DNA of 64,000 bases from Mucilaginibacter xinganensis (GTDB lineage Bacteria; Bacteroidota; Bacteroidia; Sphingobacteriales; Sphingobacteriaceae). Where the stretch lies: contig NZ_CP022743.1 in NCBI RefSeq assembly GCF_002257585.1, positions 2,914,001 through 2,978,000 on the forward strand, written 5' to 3'. The notes beneath the pieces are model-generated. The model was not told where the DNA came from and did not search any database. It worked only from the letters and a program-made list of their open reading frames with translations. Below are positions 18,866 to 27,045 of this stretch, in pieces; the first letter of the stretch is position 1; each line of letters opens with the position of its first letter. The position numbers and the translations under genes are program-made.

Positions 18866-20245
18866 ATGACCATCTATCAAAAATATAAAAATCATTACCG
18901 CGACAACCTGCACCTTGCCATTCCTGTCGTTATTTCACAGGTTGGACATACCCTGGTTCAAACTTCGGATAGTATCATCGTAGGGCATTTTGCAGGTACC
19001 GTATCATTGGCAGCTGTGTCCTTAGCAAACAGTGTATTTATTATTGTATTGGTGATAGGTATCGGGATTTCATACGGTTCCACACCGCTGATAGCCCAAC
19101 TTAACGGGCGAAATGATTATGATGAATGCGGAAAACTGCTTTCAAACAGTCTTTTTTTAAATGTAGTTACAGGAATTGTACTTTTTTTACTTACCATTCT
19201 GGCCTCGACATTGGTATTGGGTCATCTGGATCAAACACCCGAGGTTGCCAGGCAAGCCAGGCCGTTTTTAATATTACTTGGCTTATCAATTATCCCTATG
19301 CTGATTTTTAACACATTTAAGCAATTTGCCGAGGGCCTGGGTTTTACAAAACAAGCTATGTTAATTTCCATATGGGGCAACCTTTTAAATATTTGCCTGG
19401 GAATAACTTTTGTGAAAGGCTTCTTCGGTATTACCCCTATGGGAATCCAGGGTGTTGGTTACAGCACTCTTATTGACCGTTGCGTAATGGCAATTGTTAT
19501 GGGCGTATATCTTTTTAAATCAGCGCGGTTTGAAAAATATATAAAAAGTTTTGTACTAAGCCGTATCAGCCGTTCACGCTGCTTTCAAATTTTAAAAATA
19601 GGTGCCCCGGTTGCCCTGCAATATACATTTGAAATTGGCGCATTTAGCGGTGCTGCAATTTTGATTGGCACTATAGGGTACAATGAACAGGCTGCCCACC
19701 AGGTAGCTATCAATCTTGCATCAATCACTTACATGATGTCAAGCGGGTTGTCAGCCGCGGCAGCAATAAAGTCAGGAAATCATTTTGGCGCGAAAGAACA
19801 CGAAAACCTCAGGTATTCAGCTATATCAAGCTACCACATCGTTTTGGTATTTATGTTCGCAACAGCTTGTGTTTTTATGTTGGGGAATCATATTCTTCCA
19901 TGGATGTACACTTCAGATAAAATAGTTATAAGCATTGCAGCACAGCTACTTATTATAGCTGCATTGTTTCAGTTATTTGATGGAACACAGGTAGTGGGCC
20001 TTGGGATATTGCGTGGCATGGGCGATGTTAATATTCCTACGGTTATCACTTTTATAGCCTACTGGGTTATTGGGTTGCCGGTCGGTTATATCCTGGGGAT
20101 CATTTTTCACCTTGGTGTTAACGGTATTTGGTATGGGTTAACTTTAGGCTTAATGACTTCAGCAATCCTATTGTTTTTTCGCTTTCAATATATCAGCAGA
20201 AAACACAGGCAGGACAAAGCGATTCTAATTATAGCGCAGGATTAG
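18866..20245 (+). CDS. MATE family efflux transporter
   Basis: 459 residues with 12 predicted membrane segments, in the two six-helix halves of the MATE fold. The start LAIPVVISQVGHTLVQTSDS and the following VGHFAGTVSLAAVSLANS are typical of NorM-like members. It exports cationic drugs or metabolites from the cytoplasm in exchange for Na+ or H+. It converges with the minus-strand histone deacetylase-family pseudogene at a gap of four bases, with no terminator between them. The substrate is not predictable. Confidence 0.9.
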   Translation: MTIYQKYKNHYRDNLHLAIPVVISQVGHTLVQTSDSIIVGHFAGTVSLAAVSLANSVFIIVLVIGIGISYGSTPLIAQLNGRNDYDECGKLLSNSLFLNVVTGIVLFLLTILASTLVLGHLDQTPEVARQARPFLILLGLSIIPMLIFNTFKQFAEGLGFTKQAMLISIWGNLLNICLGITFVKGFFGITPMGIQGVGYSTLIDRCVMAIVMGVYLFKSARFEKYIKSFVLSRISRSRCFQILKIGAPVALQYTFEIGAFSGAAILIGTIGYNEQAAHQVAINLASITYMMSSGLSAAAAIKSGNHFGAKEHENLRYSAISSYHIVLVFMFATACVFMLGNHILPWMYTSDKIVISIAAQLLIIAALFQLFDGTQVVGLGILRGMGDVNIPTVITFIAYWVIGLPVGYILGIIFHLGVNGIWYGLTLGLMTSAILLFFRFQYISRKHRQDKAILIIAQD

Positions 20246-20249
20246 CTTT

Positions 20250-21152
20250 TTAAAAATACAAGTCGCCGGCAGCGCGAAAAGTATTGCAATGTGCTTTGAC
20301 AATATCTTTAATGTCGGGTGAGTATCCACCACCCATACTAACTTGTACTGGTATATTGTTGCCGATACATTGCTCAAATACAAACTGATCACGTTGCTTA
20401 CAGGCTGATTTACTCAACGCCAGTTTGCCCAGCTTATCCGACGCCAACACATCAACGCCTGCGAGGTAAAATATAAAATCAGGTTTTTGCCGCGCTATCA
20501 AAACAGGCAGCGTTTGTTTTAGCAGGTCGAGGTATTCGCCATCACTGACTCCGTCAGGAAGCGGCAAGTCCAGATCCGAATGTTCTTTCCTGAACGGGAA
20601 ATTATTTGCACCATGTATAGAGAAGGTGAATACTTTTGAATTCCCGTCGAAGATCTGAGCCGTGCCATTACCCTAGTGAACATCTAAATCTATTATTAAG
20701 ATAGATGATGCCAAATCATTGTTTAGTAAGTAATTAGCGGCAATAGCCTGGTCATTTAACAAACAAAAGCCTTCGCCCCAATTTGTCCCGGCGTGATGTG
20801 TTCCCCCGGCAACATTAAAGGCTACGCCAAACTGTCTAGCGTAATGGCAACCGTCTATTGTTCCCTGCGCAATCCTTATCTCGCGTTCAACAAGCTGAGC
20901 GGAGAGCGGAAAACCTGTGCGTCTTTGTTCGCGCGGCGGCAGGGTTAAATCGCGCAATTGTTCCCAATATAATTTATCGTGTGTCCGTGTGATAGTTTCT
21001 TCAGCAGGAATTCCCGGCGAAAATAGATTCGCCCCGTTAATAAGTCCCTCGTGAAGCAGTTGCGCCGGGATCAGCTCGTATTTAAGCATCGGGAAACGGT
21101 GCCCCTCTGGCAATGGATGCGCGTATATAGGATCGTAAGCTATTTTTAACAT
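20250..21152 (-). pseudogene. Histone deacetylase-family gene interrupted by one in-frame TAG
   Basis: A 301-codon frame that would encode a normal-length bacterial histone deacetylase/acetoin utilisation-type metal hydrolase. The first 159 residues include NVAGGTHHAGTNWGEGF and the zinc-ligand motif DLDVH. Codon 160 is TAG (plus-strand 20673-20675), and the frame then continues as GNGTA. Family members read H-Q-G-N-G-T-A here, so one C to T change turned CAG (Gln) into TAG. The rest (IFDGNSKVFTFSIH, VDVLASDKLGKL) is intact and in frame. TAG is used as a normal stop elsewhere in the window (mqnA, the AlbA_2 gene). It is last in the operon, 42 bases after kynU. A sequencing error is possible. 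Confidence 0.88.
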
Positions 21153-21194
21153 TTGAGATTACCGGTAATTAAAAGGCTGACTTTTCAAGCTGAT

Positions 21195-22472
21195 TTAAAC
21201 CACAGCGGCAGCTAGTATCTGTCCAAGTTCAAAAACCTGCATGAAGCTATTATAAAGCGGTACCGGACTTAAACGAATTACGTTTGGTTCCCGCCAATCG
21301 CCCATTACGCCGTTTTCCATTAAAAAATTAAAGGTTTGCCTGGCATTTTTCTTGCAGACCAGAGAAAGCTGGCAGCCGCGTTCAACTTTATTTTTCGGAG
21401 TGATGATCCTAAATAACTCATCATTATTATTTGTGTTGATATCGTTGATTAAAAACTCCAAATAAGCGGTTAGGAGCTCACTTTTTATGCGGAGCGGCTC
21501 AATGCCGCCCGCCTCTTCAAAAATGTCCAGGGCGGCCTTATGAAGGGCTAATAACACAACCGGGCTGGTACTTAACTGCCACCCAGCCGCACCAACTTCC
21601 GGTTTGAAATCATGCGGCATTAAAAAACGTTCGTCCTGTTTAAATCCCCACCATCCTTCAAACCGGCTTAAATAGGGGTTAGCAAAGTGTTTTTCATTAA
21701 CAAAAATCCCGCTAATCCCACCCGGGCCTGAATTCATATACTTATAAGCGCACCAGCAGGCAAAATCAACATCCCAATCATGCAGCTTTAAAACTACATT
21801 ACCTGCAGCATGGGCAAGATCAAAGCCGGCATAAGCGCCAGCTTTATGCGCTGCCGCGGTTATTGACAGCATGTCAAAACACTGGCCTGTATAATAATTT
21901 ATACCGCCAAACAGTACCAGTGCGAGGTCAGACGCATGCTGATCTATAACTTCCAGGATATCTTCCGTACGTAGCGTAAATTCACCATCGCGCGGAAAGA
22001 TTTCGATAATTGAGTCTTTTGGATCATATCCGTGGAACTTTACCTGGCTTGCCAGTGCATATTGATCTGAGGGAAACGCACTGCCTTCCATGATTATTTT
22101 ATACCTTTTACCTGTTGGTTTATAGAAACTTACCATCAGTAAATGAAGATTTACTGTAAGAGAGTTCATAATGGTAACCTCTTCACTTTTAGCACCCACA
22201 ATTGACGAAAGCGTATGTGTTAATTTTTTGTGATAACCCAGCCAAGGATCTTCCCCCGCAAAAAAACCTTCAATAGCAAGGTTTTGCCAGGTCTGTAATA
22301 TTCCATTTATGTTGTGCTGAGCTGTTACCGGCTGTAAGCCCAATGAGTTACCACAAAAGTACAACGTATCTTTTCCTTTATGCTGTGGCACCAGGAACTT
22401 TGACCGGAAGTTTTTTAACGGATCCTGTTCATCGAGCAAGTCGGCAAATTGTGAAGTGTTCTGAAAAATCAT
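21195..22472 (-). CDS. kynU: Kynureninase
   Basis: 425 residues, the usual size. It is a PLP enzyme that splits kynurenine into anthranilate and alanine (or 3-hydroxykynurenine into 3-hydroxyanthranilate). The PLP lysine is Lys244 in CAYKYMNSGPGG; FCGNSLGLQP near the N-terminus and FDLAHAAGNV before the lysine are family signatures. It acts in the cytoplasm in tryptophan breakdown or NAD synthesis. No other kynurenine-pathway gene is seen nearby. It follows the glycosylase gene by 45 bases and precedes the broken deacetylase gene, so the five minus-strand genes probably form one transcript. Confidence 0.95.
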   Translation of the reverse strand: MIFQNTSQFADLLDEQDPLKNFRSKFLVPQHKGKDTLYFCGNSLGLQPVTAQHNINGILQTWQNLAIEGFFAGEDPWLGYHKKLTHTLSSIVGAKSEEVTIMNSLTVNLHLLMVSFYKPTGKRYKIIMEGSAFPSDQYALASQVKFHGYDPKDSIIEIFPRDGEFTLRTEDILEVIDQHASDLALVLFGGINYYTGQCFDMLSITAAAHKAGAYAGFDLAHAAGNVVLKLHDWDVDFACWCAYKYMNSGPGGISGIFVNEKHFANPYLSRFEGWWGFKQDERFLMPHDFKPEVGAAGWQLSTSPVVLLALHKAALDIFEEAGGIEPLRIKSELLTAYLEFLINDINTNNNDELFRIITPKNKVERGCQLSLVCKKNARQTFNFLMENGVMGDWREPNVIRLSPVPLYNSFMQVFELGQILAAAVV

Positions 22473-22517
22473 AGAATTATTGAATTAAAACGCTCGAAGT
22501 ATTGCGGATAAAATTAA

Positions 22518-23120
22518 TTATTTATTTGGTTTGCTCACGTAAGGGTTCCCTTTTACATAAAAACGATAAGGAAGTAATGCGTCCGATCCTGCGTATCCGA
22601 CACCTACCCTTGGCACAGCGGAAATACTTTCATCCGGAAAGGTTAAGCCCCTGTCTTCTATCCAGATTGTGTCACTTAGCAAACTAAAAGCGTTAATTGC
22701 GCGGGAAATCCCCAGCGCTTTAGCTACGGAGCCCGGACCCATAGTAATTGCCGGTTTTAATAAGGGCAGATTACGACGCAAGAGCATGGTCTTCAGGCCT
22801 TCGGTTGGATCAATTGCCCGTACCAGTATAGCATGCGGCTGCCCCTCAACAGAAGTTACAATATTAAACATCTCATGAATACCATAGCACAGATACACAT
22901 AGGCAACGCCACCCTGCATAAACATAGTTTTAGTACGCGGTGTCAGTTTGTTGCCATAAGCATGCGAGGCGCGATCGATGGCTCCATTATACGCCTCTGT
23001 TTCAACAATATATCCACCTGTTTTTACACCGTCAATGCAAGTAAATAAATACTTCCCTAAAAGATTTTTACTGACTGCAACAACGTCCTGGTTATGGTAA
23101 TATGCTTCCGGTAATTTCAT
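22518..23120 (-). CDS. DNA-3-methyladenine glycosylase (AAG/MPG type)
   Basis: 200 residues, the standard length for the bacterial relatives of human AAG. It removes alkylated bases such as 3-methyladenine from DNA. VETEAY at 39-44 contains the catalytic glutamate and base-intercalating tyrosine region; DRASHAYG, AYVYLCYGIHEMFN and GPGSVAKALGI are conserved. The start ATG overlaps the stop of the upstream hydrolase by four bases (23117-23120), so translation is coupled. It is the third gene of the minus-strand operon. Confidence 0.94.
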   Translation of the reverse strand: MKLPEAYYHNQDVVAVSKNLLGKYLFTCIDGVKTGGYIVETEAYNGAIDRASHAYGNKLTPRTKTMFMQGGVAYVYLCYGIHEMFNIVTSVEGQPHAILVRAIDPTEGLKTMLLRRNLPLLKPAITMGPGSVAKALGISRAINAFSLLSDTIWIEDRGLTFPDESISAVPRVGVGYAGSDALLPYRFYVKGNPYVSKPNK

Positions 23121-23761
23121 TTCAAAATACCTTTCAGTAACTCATTTATTTCTTTTGCCCTATTAAATATCATGATATGTGTGCCGCCCTTTATAATTAC
23201 AGCATCGTTGATCAGTTTATAATTAAAAATCAGGTCCCTGTCGCCGGTTATGTGATAAATATTGGGTGGTATGACTTTATTGTTCCAGTGCAATATCGCT
23301 TGCATGGCCCATTTAACAAAAGTTGGCGATGAGTTTTTCAGCATGTCGTTAAATAGCCAACTATCCGTTTTTACCATTTTTCCGAACATGAATTCTATCA
23401 TGAATCCCATAGCGGTAAACAGGTTACCGGGGATAAGCTTATAAACCGGCAATTTTCTAAAAAGCGAAAAATACCAGGGAGCTTCGTTAATAGTTTTGAT
23501 AGTTGAGATAAGAATAACTTTTTTCAACGGGATGATCTTTGCGATCTCAACAGCAATCATTCCGCCCAGTGAGTTGCCAATAACAATTGATCCTGGTTCT
23601 ATATTATATTGAATAATAAGCTTTTGTGAATAGCTTTTTAAAGTATCAGAACCCGCCGGTTCTACCCATTCTATACTGGTAACTTCACTTCCCTCCAGGT
23701 CGATATTTTTATAAACGCGGGTGTCTGCACCGAGCCCGGCTATCAGGAAGATTTTACTCAT
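23117..23761 (-). CDS. Alpha/beta hydrolase
   Basis: 214 residues of alpha/beta-hydrolase fold. The nucleophile elbow is GNSLGG (IVIGNSLGGMIA), the acid is probably in TGDRDLIF, and the His in KGGTHIMIF. It is rather short, without a large lid, and has no signal peptide, so it is cytoplasmic. The substrate is unknown. It overlaps both neighbours by four bases (23117-23120 and 23758-23761), which shows tight translational coupling with the Met-sulfoxide reductase and the glycosylase. Confidence 0.82.
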   Translation of the reverse strand: MSKIFLIAGLGADTRVYKNIDLEGSEVTSIEWVEPAGSDTLKSYSQKLIIQYNIEPGSIVIGNSLGGMIAVEIAKIIPLKKVILISTIKTINEAPWYFSLFRKLPVYKLIPGNLFTAMGFMIEFMFGKMVKTDSWLFNDMLKNSSPTFVKWAMQAILHWNNKVIPPNIYHITGDRDLIFNYKLINDAVIIKGGTHIMIFNRAKEINELLKGILK

Positions 23762-24237
23762 TTAAATTTGATCAGCTCTACAACTTGTTTAAGATATTGC
23801 GCATCGGTTTCATCAAATTCATCCAGTTTGTCACTATCCACATCAAGCACTGCGAAAACGTTTCCATAGCTAAATAGCGGCAAAACAATTTCTGAGCGTG
23901 AAGCTGAAGCGCAGGCTATATGGCCGGGAAAAGCATCAACGTCCGGAACGATGATAGTTTGTTTTTGTTGCCAGGCAGTTCCGCAAACCCCTTTTCCCAG
24001 GTCAATCCGTGTACAAGCCACTGGACCCTGGAACGGCCCGAGCACCAACACATCGTTTTTTACCAAATAAAACCCTACCCAAAACCATTTAAATTGCTCC
24101 TTTAAAGCAGCACTTACATTAGCCATATTTGCTACCAGGTCCGTTTCCCCTGTTAACAAAGCTGCTATCTGTGGGATTAATGAGCGGTATTGCTCCGCTT
24201 TGTCGGTAGATGTTATTAATTTTAAATCTTCTGCCAT
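23758..24237 (-). CDS. msrC: Free methionine-(R)-sulfoxide reductase (GAF domain)
   Basis: 159 residues from the ATG at 24237; an upstream in-frame ATG (24261) would add eight unusual residues (two Cys) not seen in the family. The single GAF domain carries Cys75, Cys85 and Cys109, with spacings of 10 and 24 that match Cys84, Cys94 and Cys118 of E. coli fRMsr exactly; KGVCGTAW and HIACASASRSEIVLPL surround them. It reduces free Met-(R)-sulfoxide. A TATTTTTG box on the minus strand (24242-24249) sits just before the chosen ATG. It is the first gene of the minus-strand operon. Confidence 0.9.
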   Translation of the reverse strand: MAEDLKLITSTDKAEQYRSLIPQIAALLTGETDLVANMANVSAALKEQFKWFWVGFYLVKNDVLVLGPFQGPVACTRIDLGKGVCGTAWQQKQTIIVPDVDAFPGHIACASASRSEIVLPLFSYGNVFAVLDVDSDKLDEFDETDAQYLKQVVELIKFK

Positions 24238-24354
24238 ATCACAAAAATAGTTACATCGCACTTAAAGTTAATAAGGTTAATCTCATATTTAATCTTTTAT
24301 TTGGCGATCTAAAAACATAATAATTTCTTTACAGCAACGAATAGAGTATAAATT

Positions 24355-24360
24355 AAGGAG
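24355..24360 (+). promoter_or_regulatory. Strong Shine-Dalgarno AAGGAG
   Basis: AAGGAG lies eight bases before the ATG at 24369. Strong Shine-Dalgarno sites are uncommon in Bacteroidota and this one supports the small gene behind it. An ATG at 24361 is followed by an early TGA and is not used. Confidence 0.7.
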
Positions 24361-24368
24361 ATGACCCC

Positions 24369-24617
24369 ATGAGAATTATTGCAGAATTACCTCACCCGGA
24401 ATTTAAGATTTCTATCCTTAACATGAACAGAAAGTTTATTGTGAAGATAGAGCAAGGAAACCTGGAGCAAACCTATAAAATTGCTGAAGCTGATTTACTC
24501 GATGGCGTAAACAGCGTATTTGAATTACTTGACGAAGCGTTTTTAAAGACCATATCAGTTCGTTTTGAGGAGATGAGAAAAGATTTTAAAGAATCCTATT
24601 CAAGGTACAACTATTGA
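24369..24617 (+). CDS. Hypothetical 82-residue protein
   Basis: A small, soluble, mixed-charge protein (start MRIIAELPHPEFKISIL, end KESYSRYNY). The first half is predicted as beta strands (HPEFKISILNMNRKFIVKIE), the second as an amphipathic helix (FELLDEAFLKTISVRFEEM). No Cys, no signal peptide, no recognised domain. Its unusually strong ribosome binding site and own upstream region of 107 bases indicate a translated gene that may be highly expressed. Beyond this I cannot assign a function. Confidence 0.6.
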   Translation: MRIIAELPHPEFKISILNMNRKFIVKIEQGNLEQTYKIAEADLLDGVNSVFELLDEAFLKTISVRFEEMRKDFKESYSRYNY

Positions 24618-24847
24618 TTTATATAAATAATACAATTAATTGAAAATTAAGTATTTATATTTAATTAAAAGTAATAACAAAATTAAATTTGGCAAAATAC
24701 ACAAAAACGAACGCTGTTAAATGTGTCTGGCTTTATTAAAACTCATAGAATATTTAATTAAATAATTGATAATTAGTTTTTTATAATAAAATAATCTACC
24801 AAGCCAAATATAATTTTGTTGCCATAATTAGCCAAATAAATGGGAGG

Positions 24848-25567
24848 TTAAGCCGGAATCAGGTCGATGTACCAAAATCCGGATACTTCGTTTTTAATTG
24901 CAGTACCAGAAGAAGTACCGATGCTTTTTGGATTATTATATTCCTTAAAAACCTTCTCGCCGGTTTTATATTTTACGTCGTTCTTAAAGATCGGCCCTTT
25001 GAAAGCAAAGGTATGAAACTCTCCATTTTCCCCGCAGGCGTCAATATCTGCAGGTAAAGAATGTATGAGTTCGGGGCTGATCTCCTTCCCTACTATATTT
25101 TCCAAATGCTGTTGTGCGCAGGCAATAACCGTTCCGAAGCCCAGGGATAAAAATTCACTTATCAACTGGCTGGTATCGCGTTGCCATAACGGATAAATGC
25201 CCTTCAGCCCAATTTCGGCAAGGCGGTCGTCACGGTACTTTTTTAAGTCTTCCAAAAATATATCACCGAAAATAGAATGTGTTATTCCCTCCTCCTTAAA
25301 ATAATTAAGATGCTTTCGCATAGCATTGTCATAGGTGTCCATATCCGGCATTTCCGGCAATCGAATTTGATACAGAGGAATTCCAATGCTTTCAGCTTGT
25401 TTAATCAGCAGTTCAACGCGTACTCCATGCATCGAGATACGGTCGGCAGCATCGTTAACAGAGGTTACCAGGTATTTTATCTCTATTTCCGGATCCCGGA
25501 GACAATGATATAAAGCCAGGCTACTGTCTTTGCCGCCGCTCCAGTTAAAAATGCATTTTTTTAGCAT
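24848..25567 (-). CDS. Dph6-related ATP pyrophosphatase
   Basis: 239 residues. It has the PP-loop SGGKDSS at 10-16 and the family hallmark DACGENGEFHTF, as in diphthine-ammonia ligase (Dph6). Bacteria lack diphthamide, so the bacterial members amidate or adenylate another, unknown, substrate. It acts in the cytoplasm. It lies 51 bases after the sirtuin gene on the same strand and may be co-transcribed. The identity of the family is secure; the reaction is not. Confidence 0.88.
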   Translation of the reverse strand: MLKKCIFNWSGGKDSSLALYHCLRDPEIEIKYLVTSVNDAADRISMHGVRVELLIKQAESIGIPLYQIRLPEMPDMDTYDNAMRKHLNYFKEEGITHSIFGDIFLEDLKKYRDDRLAEIGLKGIYPLWQRDTSQLISEFLSLGFGTVIACAQQHLENIVGKEISPELIHSLPADIDACGENGEFHTFAFKGPIFKNDVKYKTGEKVFKEYNNPKSIGTSSGTAIKNEVSGFWYIDLIPA

Positions 25568-25618
25568 TGCGAAAGATATTGCGATAATTTTATTTGAAAG
25601 TATATTGGGTAACGTTGT

Positions 25619-26314
25619 TTAATTGCTGATACCTGCTAACAGGCTTTCCACTAAGGTTACTACACCGGTTGTAGCCTTATCTTTAATTTTGACAAATGAA
25701 CCGTTCTGGCTGATGTAAGGGATGTTAGGATCAACAATATACCGGGTTGTATTACGCGGCACATAATCAATAAGGCCGGCGGCAGGGTAAACGGCCAGGG
25801 AGGAGCCCACCAGGATAAAAATATCAGCCTGCATACAAATCCGGGCTGCCTTTTCAATCATCGGTACATCCTCGCCAAACCACACTACGTGAGCGCGCAA
25901 CTGCGAGCCGAGTTCGCAGAGGTCACCCATTTTTATTTCCCAACCATCAATAGGATAAGTCAACGCTGCATTTTTACCGGACTGCGAACGGGTTATAATA
26001 CCATGCAGGTGTACTACGTTGGTTGAGCCACCGCGTTCATGCAGGTCATCTATATTTTGTGTGATGATGGTTACATCGTATTTTTCTTCCAGCTTCGCCA
26101 ATGCATAATGTGCTGCGTTGGGCTTGGCTTCAATTACCGATTTACGGCGCTCATTGTAAAATTGCTGCACCATGGCAGGGTTGCGCCGCCAGGCTTCGGG
26201 CGTGGCTACGTCTTCAATGTTATACCCCTCCCATAGGCCATCGCTGTCCCTGAAGGTTTTCAAGCCACTCTCAGCGCTTATTCCGGCCCCGGTAAGTACT
26301 ACTATCTTTTTCAT
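25619..26314 (-). CDS. cobB: Sir2-family NAD-dependent protein deacylase, zinc-ribbon-less type
   Basis: 231 residues from the ATG at 26314 (a second in-frame ATG lies four codons upstream). It removes acyl groups from lysine, using NAD+. GAGISAESG at 10-17, TQNIDDLHERGG and HLHG with the catalytic His are present. Tyr53 and Arg56 (FYNERR) match the pair that selects succinyl/malonyl groups in SIRT5-type enzymes. The four zinc cysteines of most sirtuins are missing: after HLHG there is only GDLCELGSQLR. This variant is, to my knowledge, common in Bacteroidota. Confidence 0.88.
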   Translation of the reverse strand: MKKIVVLTGAGISAESGLKTFRDSDGLWEGYNIEDVATPEAWRRNPAMVQQFYNERRKSVIEAKPNAAHYALAKLEEKYDVTIITQNIDDLHERGGSTNVVHLHGIITRSQSGKNAALTYPIDGWEIKMGDLCELGSQLRAHVVWFGEDVPMIEKAARICMQADIFILVGSSLAVYPAAGLIDYVPRNTTRYIVDPNIPYISQNGSFVKIKDKATTGVVTLVESLLAGISN

Positions 26315-26372
26315 ATTATCTATCATGGAAACGCAATGCAGGTACTACCCTGATCAATTAACAGCCCACAAA

Positions 26373-26403
26373 AAAAGCGATTCTTTTAAAAAGAATCGCT
26401 TTT
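26373..26403 (-). terminator. Rho-independent terminator of the B12 uptake operon
   Basis: AAAAGCGATTCTTTT (26373-26387) pairs with AAAAGAATCGCTTTT (26389-26403). On the minus strand the hairpin is followed by a T run (26370-26376), 21 bases after the DUF6580-like gene. Confidence 0.8.
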
Positions 26404-26423
26404 CATTAATAAACTATGTTAAA

Positions 26424-26996
26424 TTAAACAGCGAGTTCTTTTTTACTGCGTAAAACTGTGAATTTACTCTTAGCCAGCTCAAAACCACCGAACAGGATCC
26501 CGCAAAATACCACGTCAGCAAAAAGCATATTGATCTCAAATGGTATTGCCGCTGTCAATGATAATCCATAACCGGCTAAATTATGCGGGTACATAGTTCC
26601 GTAAAACCATGGCAAATCACTAACTAACCAATGTACACCAACTGCAGCTATTGAGGAAAGACCAACATTTGCAATGTTTGGCTTTTTAATAAATGTGCCA
26701 ATAAATACCATTATTAAGAACGGCAGGTAAATCCATATAAAGCCGCTGTAATATAAAACCCATTTTGATGTGTACAGGTAATTGATAAATATGTCGCTTA
26801 CAAACAGCGTTACTAAAACCGATAAATAAGCTTTCCACTTATCTGCAAAATAAGCCCCTCCAAATAGCGCTATCGCACCCATTGGGGTAAAATTACTTAA
26901 AGAAGGAAATTTATAACTGATCAGCCTAAAAACGGAAGCTGCCAAAATTATCAGTACAAGTACTACGGTACGGATGTTAATTTTCTTAAGTGACAT
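26424..26996 (-). CDS. DUF6580-like integral membrane protein, probably in vitamin B12 uptake
   Basis: 190 residues with about five or six membrane segments and no large soluble part. The motif SNFTPMGAIALFGGAYF is characteristic of the DUF6580 family, whose size and topology recall the substrate-binding S components of ECF transporters. It lies 49 bases after the BtuB-type receptor gene, behind the same cobalamin riboswitch, with a terminator right after it. From this I infer an inner-membrane step in cobalamin (or precursor) uptake. No ATPase gene of an ECF transporter is seen in the window. Confidence 0.68.
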   Translation of the reverse strand: MSLKKINIRTVVLVLIILAASVFRLISYKFPSLSNFTPMGAIALFGGAYFADKWKAYLSVLVTLFVSDIFINYLYTSKWVLYYSGFIWIYLPFLIMVFIGTFIKKPNIANVGLSSIAAVGVHWLVSDLPWFYGTMYPHNLAGYGLSLTAAIPFEINMLFADVVFCGILFGGFELAKSKFTVLRSKKELAV

Positions 26997-27045
26997 ATTT
27001 AAAATTATGCAGTAAAATTACGTATTATCCTGTTAAATAAAAATG

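Noticed and set aside
20250-20567. A separate 105-residue gene at the end of the broken deacetylase gene
   Set aside because: It is the same frame as the upstream half and contains only the C-terminal third of the family fold. It is the remnant behind the TAG stop.
20673-20675. Recoding of TAG as Gln or another residue
   Set aside because: Genes such as mqnA and the AlbA_2 gene end in TAG, so it works as a normal stop here.
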